Made by a program: the position numbers and the translations under genes
Assembly (NCBI GenBank): GCA_944386965.1
Contig: CALXDE010000202.1
Coordinates: forward strand, 1-7,511
DNA from: an uncultured Oscillospiraceae bacterium
GTDB lineage: Bacteria; Bacillota_A; Clostridia; Oscillospirales; Oscillospiraceae
Reading direction: 5' to 3'
DNA: 7,511 nucleotides
Notes under the pieces: generated by a model
Databases searched by the model: none
Told to the model about the DNA's origin: nothing
Seen by the model: the letters and a program-made list of their open reading frames with translations, nothing else
Part shown: piece after piece, positions 1 through 5,253 of the stretch
How positions within the stretch are numbered: position 1 is the stretch's first letter
How the letters are laid out: every line of letters begins with the position of its first letter

Positions 1-7
1 GGCGGCA

Positions 8-42
8 CCAAACCGCAACCCAGCGAAACGGTTGCGGTTTGG
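8..42. repeat. Perfect 13-bp inverted repeat, function unknown
   Basis: The arms at 8-20 and 30-42 are exact reverse complements, with a 9-base spacer at 21-29. Neither strand has a T-run after the stem, so it does not look like a standard intrinsic terminator. It lies just beyond the tRNA terminator and could be a REP-like intergenic element, or the processing or termination structure of a gene outside the window. No coding region can be supported in 1-90: short open tails exist in several plus-strand frames, but none has a recognisable product. Confidence 0.6.
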
Positions 43-90
43 AAGCGAGGAGCAGCGGAATGAGCGCGCGATGAGCTTTGCAATGAAATG

Positions 91-130
91 AAAAAGCTCG
101 TCGCAAGCGATATGACGCTTGCGACGAGCT
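91..130 (-). terminator. Intrinsic terminator of tRNA-Gly
   Basis: Read on the minus strand, a perfect 15-bp stem (arms 116-130 and 95-109) with a 6-base loop (110-115) is followed by a run of five T (bases 91-95 on the complement, the first being the last base of the stem). This is a textbook Rho-independent terminator. The stem starts at base 130, which is also the last A of the tRNA CCA end, so there is essentially no trailer between the mature tRNA and the terminator. Confidence 0.93.
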
Positions 131-203
131 GGAGCGGGGTACGGGAGTCGAACCCGCCTATTCGGCTTGGGAAGCCGACGCACTACCGATGTACTAACCC
201 CGC
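130..203 (-). tRNA. tRNA-Gly, anticodon CCC
   Basis: The minus strand folds into a complete 74-nt cloverleaf including an encoded CCA. The acceptor stem is 7 perfect pairs (197-203 with 134-140). The D stem is 4 pairs including one G-T. The anticodon stem TCGGC/GCCGA encloses the loop TTCCCAA, giving anticodon CCC. The T arm GCGGG-TTCGACT-CCCGT has one G-T closing pair. The discriminator base is T (U73), as is usual for bacterial tRNA-Gly, which supports the identity independently of the anticodon. An unmodified CCC anticodon reads GGG only; another glycine tRNA would be needed for GGC, GGU and GGA. The gene is transcribed divergently from dacF, with a leader of only about 5-6 nt from the predicted start site and a terminator abutting the CCA. 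Confidence 0.97.
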
Positions 204-215
204 ATAGCAGAAGTT

Positions 216-244
216 AGTATACCACAGCTCTCCGGGATTTGCAA
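216..244 (-). promoter_or_regulatory. Sigma-A promoter of tRNA-Gly
   Basis: On the minus strand a -35 box TTGCAA (239-244) and a -10 box TATACT (216-221) are separated by exactly 17 bases, and a TGG directly before the -10 gives an extended -10. The predicted start near 208-209 leaves a 5-6 nt leader before the tRNA. The -10 and most of the spacer (216-234) are nearly identical to the pgi promoter. Confidence 0.82.
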
Positions 245-325
245 TGATAAATTGCGGCTTCGGACATGATTTTTTCTTCCCGCGCATACAATGGCGGCAA
301 GACCACAGAAAGAGGGGCGTGGAAG

Positions 326-1465
326 ATGAAGCGAATCCTTGCGATCCTGGGGGTGCTCAGCCTGCTGGCGGTACCGGTGCGGGGGGAGGGGCCGGTGGTG
401 GAGGCGGAGAGCTGCATTCTGATGGAGAAGGCCACCGGCCAGGTGCTGTACGCGGAAAATGAGCACGAGCGGCTGGAGCCGGCCAGCGTCACCAAGATTA
501 TGACCATCCTGCTGGTGATGGAGGCCATCGATTCCGGCGCGCTGGCCTATGATGATCTGGTCACCGCCTCGGCTTACGCCTGCTCCATGGGCGGGTCCCA
601 GATCTGGCTGAAAGAGAACGAGCAGATGACGGTCCGGGATATGCTCAAGGCCGTGTGCGTGGCCAGCGCCAACGACTGCTCCGTGGCCCTGGGGGAGCAC
701 CTGGCCGGAAGCTGCCAGGCCTTCGTGGAGCGGATGAATGCGCGGGCGGCGGAGCTGGGGATGAACGACACCCACTTCGTCAACCCCACGGGCCTGCCGG
801 CGGAGGGCCACGTCACCAGCGCCTATGACATCGCCCTGATGAGCCGGGAGCTGATTCTTCATCACCCGGATATCCGGCAGTTCACCACCATCTGGATGGA
901 TACCCTCCGGGATGGGGCGTTTACCCTCTCCAACACCAACCGCCTGGTGCGCTATTATGAGGGGACCACAGGCCTGAAGACCGGCAGCACCGACGCGGCG
1001 GGCTACTGCCTCTCGGCCACGGCGGAGCGGGAGGGGATGGAGCTCATCGCCGTTCTTTTGAAGGCGCCTACCTCCGAAGCGCGCTTCTCCGGCGCCCAGG
1101 CTCTGCTGAACTATGGCTTCTCCACCTATACCCTGGTGGATGTCACTCCGGAGCAGGTGCTCGCGCCCATTCCAGTGACCCTGGGCGCTGCCGCCTGGGT
1201 CCAGCCGGTGCTGGGGGAGGGCGGCGAGCTGCTCCTGGCCAAGGCCGACGCGGCGGAGCTGAAGCAGGAGATCCGGGTTTCCGAGACGCTGGAGGCCCCG
1301 GTGGAAGCCGGAGACGAGGTGGGGACGCTCCTGGTCACCGCCGGCGGAAAACAGGCGGCGGCCATCCCCATTGTGGCCGGAGAGACGGTGGAACGGCTGG
1401 GCTACTGGGAAATTCTGGCCAGATTTTTGAAAATGGCCTTCTGCCTGGCGCCATTCCGGGACTGA
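326..1465 (+). CDS. dacF: D-alanyl-D-alanine carboxypeptidase (DacF-type, S11 family penicillin-binding protein)
   Basis: This is a low-molecular-weight penicillin-binding protein of 379 residues. The family removes the terminal D-alanine of peptidoglycan pentapeptides outside the membrane and so limits cross-linking. All three active-site motifs are present and correctly spaced: S54-V-T-K57 (nucleophile Ser54), S114-A-N116 and K218-T-G220. Residues 1-20 form a signal peptide (KR, then a leucine-rich core). The catalytic domain covers about 26-260, a PBP5_C-like beta domain about 265-355, and the last about 25 residues (W/L/F-rich) resemble the amphipathic membrane anchor of this family. The start at 326 is chosen because AGAGGGG at 311-317 lies 8 bases upstream and it begins the signal peptide; an in-frame ATG at 266 lacks both. 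B. subtilis DacF is 389 residues, a similar size, but the sporulation genes next to it there are not seen here, so a vegetative DacA/DacB-like role is equally possible. Upstream, only a weak -10-like TACAAT at 287-292 without a clear -35 was seen. Confidence 0.93.
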   Translation: MKRILAILGVLSLLAVPVRGEGPVVEAESCILMEKATGQVLYAENEHERLEPASVTKIMTILLVMEAIDSGALAYDDLVTASAYACSMGGSQIWLKENEQMTVRDMLKAVCVASANDCSVALGEHLAGSCQAFVERMNARAAELGMNDTHFVNPTGLPAEGHVTSAYDIALMSRELILHHPDIRQFTTIWMDTLRDGAFTLSNTNRLVRYYEGTTGLKTGSTDAAGYCLSATAEREGMELIAVLLKAPTSEARFSGAQALLNYGFSTYTLVDVTPEQVLAPIPVTLGAAAWVQPVLGEGGELLLAKADAAELKQEIRVSETLEAPVEAGDEVGTLLVTAGGKQAAAIPIVAGETVERLGYWEILARFLKMAFCLAPFRD

Positions 1466-1490
1466 GGGCGGGGATTTCCCCGTCCGGTTT
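1466..1490 (+). terminator. Probable weak terminator after dacF
   Basis: Directly after the dacF stop an 8-bp stem (1466-1473 with 1478-1485, one G-T pair) with an ATTT loop is followed by a pyrimidine-rich stretch (GGTTTCCATTTCCCTC) rather than a clean T-run. A stop here makes sense because a separate promoter for pgi follows. A closely similar sequence occurs at the same place after pgi. Confidence 0.55.
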
Positions 1491-1501
1491 CCATTTCCCT
1501 C

Positions 1502-1531
1502 TTGTATCCTCACGGAGAGCTGTGTTATACT
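1502..1531 (+). promoter_or_regulatory. Sigma-A promoter of pgi
   Basis: The -35 box TTGTAT (1502-1507) and -10 box TATACT (1526-1531) are 18 bases apart, with TGT directly before the -10 (extended -10). The -10 runs into seven T (1531-1537), so the predicted start is near 1538-1539, giving a 5' leader of about 50 nt in which no riboswitch or attenuator structure was noticed. Bases 1513-1531 match the tRNA-Gly promoter core in 18 of 19 positions. Confidence 0.8.
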
Positions 1532-1573
1532 TTTTTTCAGTAAAGCAGAGCCTTCCCTAAACTGTTAGATTAC

Positions 1574-1579
1574 AGGAGG
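1574..1579 (+). promoter_or_regulatory. Ribosome binding site of pgi
   Basis: A perfect AGGAGG ends 8 bases before the ATG at 1588 but only 2 bases before the in-frame ATG at 1582. The spacing decides in favour of 1588 as the start. Confidence 0.85.
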
Positions 1580-1587
1580 ATATGAGT

Positions 1588-2910
1588 ATGATCCGTGTAG
1601 ATGTTTCCAAGGCGTATGAAAACAGCGCGGCCCTCTCCGGCGAGCTCTCCCAGGCCCACGCCTGGCTTCAGGAGGCCAGCGGCAAGGGCAATGACTTTGT
1701 GGGCTGGGTGAATCTGCCCCGGGACTATGACCGGGACGAGTTTGCCCGCATCCAGGCCGCGGCCCGGAAGATCCAGAGTGACAGCAAGGCCCTGGTGGTC
1801 ATCGGCATCGGCGGGTCTTATCTGGGGGCCCGGGGCGTCGTTGAGTTCCTGTGCTCTCCCAACTACAACCTGAAAAAGAAGAACACGCCCAACATCTATT
1901 TTGTGGGCAACGGCCTGTCCAGCGATACCCTCCACGAGATCGTGGAGCTCATCGGGGACGAGGACTTCTCCGTCAACGTCATCTCCAAGTCCGGCACCAC
2001 CACCGAGCCCGCCGTGGCCTTCCGGTTCTTCAAGGAGATGCTGGAGAAGAAGTACGGCAAGGCCGAGGCGGCCAAGCGCATCTATGCCACCACTGACAAG
2101 GCCAAGGGGGCCCTGAAGCACCTGGCCGACAGCGAGGGGTATGAAACCTTCGTGGTGCCCGACGACGTGGGCGGACGCTATAGTGTCCTTACCGCCGTGG
2201 GTCTGCTGCCCATTGCGGTGACCGGCGTGGATATCACGAGCCTCATGGCCGGGGCGGGGGAGATGATGGAGACGTGCCGGGCGGCGGACCTGGAGAAGAA
2301 TCCCGCCTGGCAGTACGCCGCTGCCCGGACAGGCCTCTACCGCGCGGGCAAGAAGATCGAGATCCTAGGGGCCTATGAGCCCGCCTTCCGCTTCATGTGC
2401 GAGTGGTGGAAGCAGCTCTATGGTGAGAGCGAGGGCAAGGAGCACAAGGGGCTCTTCCCCGCCAGCGTGGAGTTCACCGCGGATCTCCACTCCATGGGCC
2501 AGTACATCCAGCAGGGGGAGCGGCACCTCTTTGAGACAATTGTCCGCTTCGGGCAGTCCGATTATGAGATGAAGGTGCCCTTTGACGCCGCTGACGGCGA
2601 TGGGCTCAACTTCCTGGCCGGGAAGGATATGGATTACATCGCTACCCAGGCCATGGACGGCACCCTCCTGGCCCACGTGGAGGGCGGAGTCCCCAATGTG
2701 GTGCTCCATGCCGGAAAGAAGAACGCCTTTACACTGGGGGAGCTCATCTACTTCTTTGAGTACGCCTGCGGTCTGAGCGGGTACCTGCTGGGGGTCAACC
2801 CCTTCGACCAGCCGGGGGTGGAAGCCTACAAGAAGAACATGTTTGCCCTCCTGGGCAAGCCCGGATATGAGGAGATGGGCGCGGAGTTGAGAGCTAAGCT
2901 GGGGCGGTAA
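1588..2910 (+). CDS. pgi: Glucose-6-phosphate isomerase
   Basis: This cytoplasmic enzyme of 440 residues interconverts glucose-6-phosphate and fructose-6-phosphate in glycolysis and gluconeogenesis. It is the short Bacillus/Clostridium form (about 440-450 residues), not the about 550-residue enterobacterial form. Two SIS sugar-phosphate folds are visible: the glycine-rich IGIGGSYLG begins at residue 72 and the phosphate-binding SKSGTTTE covers 133-140. The family signature DDVGGRYS covers 192-199, and the C-terminal signature [16 protein letters not shown] precedes the end. By alignment from memory with the Geobacillus stearothermophilus enzyme, the catalytic residues correspond to Glu280 (in YGESEG), His301 (in DLHSMGQ) and Lys415 (in EAYKKN); the spacings of 21 and 135 residues match. 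The start at 1588 is chosen from ribosome binding site spacing; starting at 1582 would add only Met-Ser. It has its own promoter and a terminator-like hairpin on both sides, so it is probably monocistronic. Nothing in it looks damaged. Confidence 0.97.
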   Translation: MIRVDVSKAYENSAALSGELSQAHAWLQEASGKGNDFVGWVNLPRDYDRDEFARIQAAARKIQSDSKALVVIGIGGSYLGARGVVEFLCSPNYNLKKKNTPNIYFVGNGLSSDTLHEIVELIGDEDFSVNVISKSGTTTEPAVAFRFFKEMLEKKYGKAEAAKRIYATTDKAKGALKHLADSEGYETFVVPDDVGGRYSVLTAVGLLPIAVTGVDITSLMAGAGEMMETCRAADLEKNPAWQYAAARTGLYRAGKKIEILGAYEPAFRFMCEWWKQLYGESEGKEHKGLFPASVEFTADLHSMGQYIQQGERHLFETIVRFGQSDYEMKVPFDAADGDGLNFLAGKDMDYIATQAMDGTLLAHVEGGVPNVVLHAGKKNAFTLGELIYFFEYACGLSGYLLGVNPFDQPGVEAYKKNMFALLGKPGYEEMGAELRAKLGR

Positions 2911-2937
2911 GGCCGGGCTTTCACCGTCCGGCTTTCC
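2909..2937 (+). terminator. Probable terminator after pgi
   Basis: A GC-rich stem (2912-2918 with 2926-2932, one G-T pair), extendable by A-T pairs at 2909-2910 with 2934-2935, starts at the pgi stop codon and is followed by TTTCCCC. The T-run is short, so efficiency is uncertain. It resembles the hairpin after dacF in 21 of 26 aligned bases. Confidence 0.5.
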
Positions 2938-2971
2938 CCTGCCCCATTCGGCCAAGGCTGGCGGGGAAATT

Positions 2972-2996
2972 GCCCCCTGAGGGGGCGGGACCGCCC
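2972..2996 (+). other. Two overlapping, mutually exclusive hairpins
   Basis: GCCCCC at 2972-2977 can pair with GGGGGC at 2981-2986 (3-base loop), while GGGCGG at 2983-2988 can instead pair with CCGCCC at 2991-2996, which is followed only by TTTG. The two stems share bases 2983-2986, so only one can form at a time. This may simply reflect GC-rich sequence in the pgi 3' region. Confidence 0.4.
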
Positions 2997-3031
2997 TTTG
3001 CCTGGCTGCGGAAAGGTATCCACATGTTTGA

Positions 3032-3066
3032 GAAGAGGGCGCACGAATCAGCCGTGCGCCCTCTTC
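3032..3066 (+). terminator. Strong 14-bp hairpin, possible terminator without a T-run
   Basis: The arms 3032-3045 and 3053-3066 are exact reverse complements with a 7-base loop (AATCAGC). The stem is stable, but on the plus strand it is followed by CTGCGTCAG and on the minus strand by TCAAACATG, so neither side has the T-run of a normal intrinsic terminator. It sits just before the recJ promoter and probably insulates recJ from pgi read-through or stabilises the end of the pgi message. The strand is assigned from context only. Confidence 0.5.
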
Positions 3067-3084
3067 CTGCGTCAGAAAACCCTA

Positions 3085-3113
3085 TTGTCCTTCGGACATA
3101 TCTTTGCTATAAT
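3085..3113 (+). promoter_or_regulatory. Sigma-A promoter of the recJ-rel operon
   Basis: The -35 box TTGTCC (3085-3090) and a consensus -10 TATAAT (3108-3113) are 17 bases apart, with an extended -10 (TGC at 3105-3107). The predicted start near 3120 leaves a leader of about 33 nt before the recJ TTG. An inverted repeat TGTCC-TTC-GGACA (3086-3098) overlaps the -35, and a degenerate LexA-like box lies in the spacer. Confidence 0.85.
3093..3106 (+). promoter_or_regulatory. Candidate degenerate LexA (SOS) box in the recJ promoter
   Basis: CGGACATATCTTTG matches 12 of 14 positions of the Gram-positive LexA consensus CGAACRNRYGTTYG. The two mismatches (third and tenth bases) fall in the most conserved part of the half-sites, so binding may be weak or absent. 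The location, between -35 and -10 of a DNA-repair gene, is where a LexA operator would act. Confidence 0.3.
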
Positions 3114-3137
3114 AAGCTAAATAAGTATGCCTAGGAA

Positions 3138-3143
3138 AGGAGG
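3138..3143 (+). promoter_or_regulatory. Ribosome binding site of recJ
   Basis: AGGAGG within AAAGGAGGGG lies 9 bases before the TTG at 3153. An ATG at 3146 is only 2 bases from this site and in another frame, so the site supports the TTG as the real start. Confidence 0.8.
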
Positions 3144-3152
3144 GGATGGCCT

Positions 3153-5252
3153 TTGAAATACGAGCGCTGGATCTGCAGTCCCTGCGACAGACACGCCGTG
3201 GAGCAGCTGATGGATGCGGGCTATCCCTATCTGGTTTCCTCTGTGCTGGCCGCCCGGGGGATTACCACCGTGGAGGCGGCCAACAGCTTTCTGGAGCGGG
3301 AGACGCGCCTGAGCTACTCCCCGTTCCTCATGAAGGATATGGACAAGGCGGTGGAGCGGATCAACGCCGCCATTGCCGGCGGCGAGAAGATCGCCGTCTT
3401 CGGAGACTACGACGTGGACGGCATCACCGCCACGGTGCTGCTGGTGGACTATCTCCGCAGCCGGGGGGCGGACTGTGTCAAGTACATTCCACGCCGGGTG
3501 GAGGATGGCTACGGCCTGGGCCAGGAGCCCATGCGCCACCTGCGCCAGGAGGTGGGGGTGGATCTCCTTATTACGGTGGACTGCGGCATCACCGGTGTGG
3601 AGGAGGCGGAGTTTGCCAAATCCCTGGGCCTGGACCTCATCATCACCGACCACCACGAGTGCAAGGACGTGCTGCCTGACGCTGTGGCCGTGGTGGACCC
3701 CCACCGGAGCGACTGCCCCTACCCCTTCAAGCATCTGGCCGGGGTGGGCGTGGCGCTGAAGCTGGCGCTGGCCCTGGGGGGCGAGAGCCAGGAGGACAAG
3801 CTCTTCGCCCGCTACTGCACCCTGGCCGCCATCGGCACGGTGGCGGATGTGATGCAGATGAGCGATGAGAACCGCACCATCGTGCAGCGGGGGCTCAAGG
3901 CCATCCGCGGCAGCGACTTTTTGGGCCTCCAGGCCCTGCTGAAGGAGACGGGCCTGATGGACAAGGAGATCACCTCCATCCAGATCGGCTTTGTCCTGGC
4001 CCCCCGGATCAACGCCGCCGGGCGCATGGGAGAGGCGGAGCTGGCGGCGGACCTGCTGCTCACCGACGACAGCGCCCAGGCGGAGAAACTGGCCCGACAG
4101 CTGTGCCAGCTCAACCGGGAGCGGCAGCTGGTGGAGCAGGAGATCTTTGCCCAGGCTGTGGAGCAGATCGAGGCCATTCCGGAGAGTGAGCGCAGCGCCC
4201 TGGTCCTCTCCAGTGAGGAGTGGCACCAGGGGGTGGTGGGCATCGTGGCCTCCCGCCTGGCGGAGAAGTACTCCTGCCCCAGCTTTATGATCCATCTCAG
4301 CGAGGGCCTTGGCAAGTGCTCCTGCCGCAGTTACGGGGGGTTCAATCTCTTCGCGGCCCTGGAGTCCTGCGCGGATCTGCTGGAGGGATTCGGCGGCCAC
4401 GAGCTGGCCGCCGGCTTTACCATCCGGGAGGAGAACATCCCCGCCTTCCGCCGGCGCATCAACCGCTGCGCCAGCGCGTTTCTGGGCGGGGCGGCGCCGG
4501 TCCCCTCCCTGGAGGTGGATGTGGTGCTGCGCCGGCCGGACCTCGTCACGCTGGATGAGGTGGGGGCCCTGCGGCTGCTGGAGCCCTATGGCGCGGGCAA
4601 CAACCGCCCGGTGTTCTGCTTCCTGGGCGCCAAGATCGAGTCCATGCAGGGCGTGGGTCAGAACCGGCACCTGAAGCTGCGGCTGAGCCGGGGCAAGCAC
4701 GCCTTTGACGCCATCTATTTCTCCGCCACCCGGGAGGACTGCGGCCTGGAGGTGGGGGACCGGGTGGACGCCGCCTTCTATCTCCAGATCAACGAGTTTC
4801 GGGGCAGCCGCTCGGTGCAGCTGCAGATGATCGACCTGCGGGGCAGCGCCGCCCCCAGCGCCAGAGAGCGCACCTGCCTGGAGCTGGCCGAGCGCCTGCG
4901 GGCGGGGGAGAGCGTCACACCCCAGGAGGCGGCCCGGCTTCTGCCGGGCCGGGAACAGCTGGTGCGCCTGTGGCAGGCCCTCAGCCGCCTGACCGGCGGC
5001 GGGGGAACGGCCTGGGTGGAGAAGCTGCCCACCCTGCGCCGGCTGTCCGGGGCCATGGGCGGGGCGGAGCCCTTTCTGCGCACGCTGACGGGCCTGCTGG
5101 TGTTTGCCGAGCGGGGCCTGGTTGTTCTGGAGGCCGGGGAGGACCGCCTGAGTGTCTCCCTGGCGGTCCATGAGAAGGTGGACCTGGAGGAGAGCTGTTA
5201 TATCCGGCAGCTGCGCCGGACACTTGGTTTACAAGAGAAAGGAGGGGTGTGA
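3153..5252 (+). CDS. recJ: Single-stranded-DNA-specific exonuclease RecJ
   Basis: RecJ degrades single-stranded DNA 5' to 3' in recombinational repair, mismatch repair and rescue of stalled forks, using two Mn/Mg ions. The protein is 699 residues and starts at a TTG with well-placed AGGAGG. The DHH phosphoesterase domain (about 78-225) has all metal-binding motifs: D85-Y-D87-V-D89, D143 in TVDCGI, D166-H-H-E169 and D182 in VDPHR. The DHHA1 domain (about 275-450) has R285-I-N-A-A-G-R and the GGHELAAGF motif at 414-422. An OB-fold DNA-binding domain covers about 453-565. Residues about 566-699 form a C-terminal extension that I do not recognise by motif; Firmicute RecJ proteins commonly carry an extra C-terminal domain, so this is expected in kind. 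E. coli RecJ, without such a domain, is 577 residues. It is the first gene of an operon with rel, one base apart, and its last codons contain the rel ribosome binding site. Confidence 0.96.
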   Translation: MKYERWICSPCDRHAVEQLMDAGYPYLVSSVLAARGITTVEAANSFLERETRLSYSPFLMKDMDKAVERINAAIAGGEKIAVFGDYDVDGITATVLLVDYLRSRGADCVKYIPRRVEDGYGLGQEPMRHLRQEVGVDLLITVDCGITGVEEAEFAKSLGLDLIITDHHECKDVLPDAVAVVDPHRSDCPYPFKHLAGVGVALKLALALGGESQEDKLFARYCTLAAIGTVADVMQMSDENRTIVQRGLKAIRGSDFLGLQALLKETGLMDKEITSIQIGFVLAPRINAAGRMGEAELAADLLLTDDSAQAEKLARQLCQLNRERQLVEQEIFAQAVEQIEAIPESERSALVLSSEEWHQGVVGIVASRLAEKYSCPSFMIHLSEGLGKCSCRSYGGFNLFAALESCADLLEGFGGHELAAGFTIREENIPAFRRRINRCASAFLGGAAPVPSLEVDVVLRRPDLVTLDEVGALRLLEPYGAGNNRPVFCFLGAKIESMQGVGQNRHLKLRLSRGKHAFDAIYFSATREDCGLEVGDRVDAAFYLQINEFRGSRSVQLQMIDLRGSAAPSARERTCLELAERLRAGESVTPQEAARLLPGREQLVRLWQALSRLTGGGGTAWVEKLPTLRRLSGAMGGAEPFLRTLTGLLVFAERGLVVLEAGEDRLSVSLAVHEKVDLEESCYIRQLRRTLGLQEKGGV
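5240..5245 (+). promoter_or_regulatory. Ribosome binding site of rel, inside recJ
   Basis: AGGAGG lies 8 bases before the rel ATG at 5254 and within the last codons of recJ (encoding KGGV). Ribosomes finishing recJ cover this site, which points to translational coupling. It also fixes the rel start at 5254; the reading frame stays open further upstream into recJ, but that extension is not used. Confidence 0.88.
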
Positions 5253-5253
5253 C

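Noticed and set aside
1..91. Possible C-terminal tail of a plus-strand gene entering from the left edge
   Set aside because: Several frames are open for 20-30 codons, ending at 63 or 91, but none is recognisable, and the perfect inverted repeat at 8-42 argues against coding sequence.
284..313. Sporulation sigma-F/sigma-G type promoter for dacF
   Set aside because: GCATA at 284-288 resembles a sigma-F -35, and B. subtilis dacF is sigma-F dependent, but no acceptable -10 follows at the right distance.
194..1513. 439-codon open frame on the minus strand opposite dacF
   Set aside because: It is antisense to a complete penicillin-binding protein, overlaps the tRNA promoter and has low-complexity Gly/His/Arg/Leu-rich composition typical of GC-rich antisense frames. 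No family motif was seen.
3146..3679. 177-codon plus-strand frame overlapping the start of recJ
   Set aside because: It is an out-of-frame shadow of recJ with glycine- and proline-rich translation; its ATG is too close (2 bases) to the ribosome binding site.
3117..5171. 684-codon open frame on the minus strand opposite recJ
   Set aside because: The composition is repetitive (Gln, His, Leu, Gly, Ala rich) and mirrors the codon pattern of recJ, which carries all RecJ motifs. It has no recognisable domain and runs through the recJ ribosome binding site.
5152..5253. Upstream extension of rel into recJ
   Set aside because: The frame is open, but the ribosome binding site at 5240-5245 and the usual Rel N-terminus place the start at 5254.
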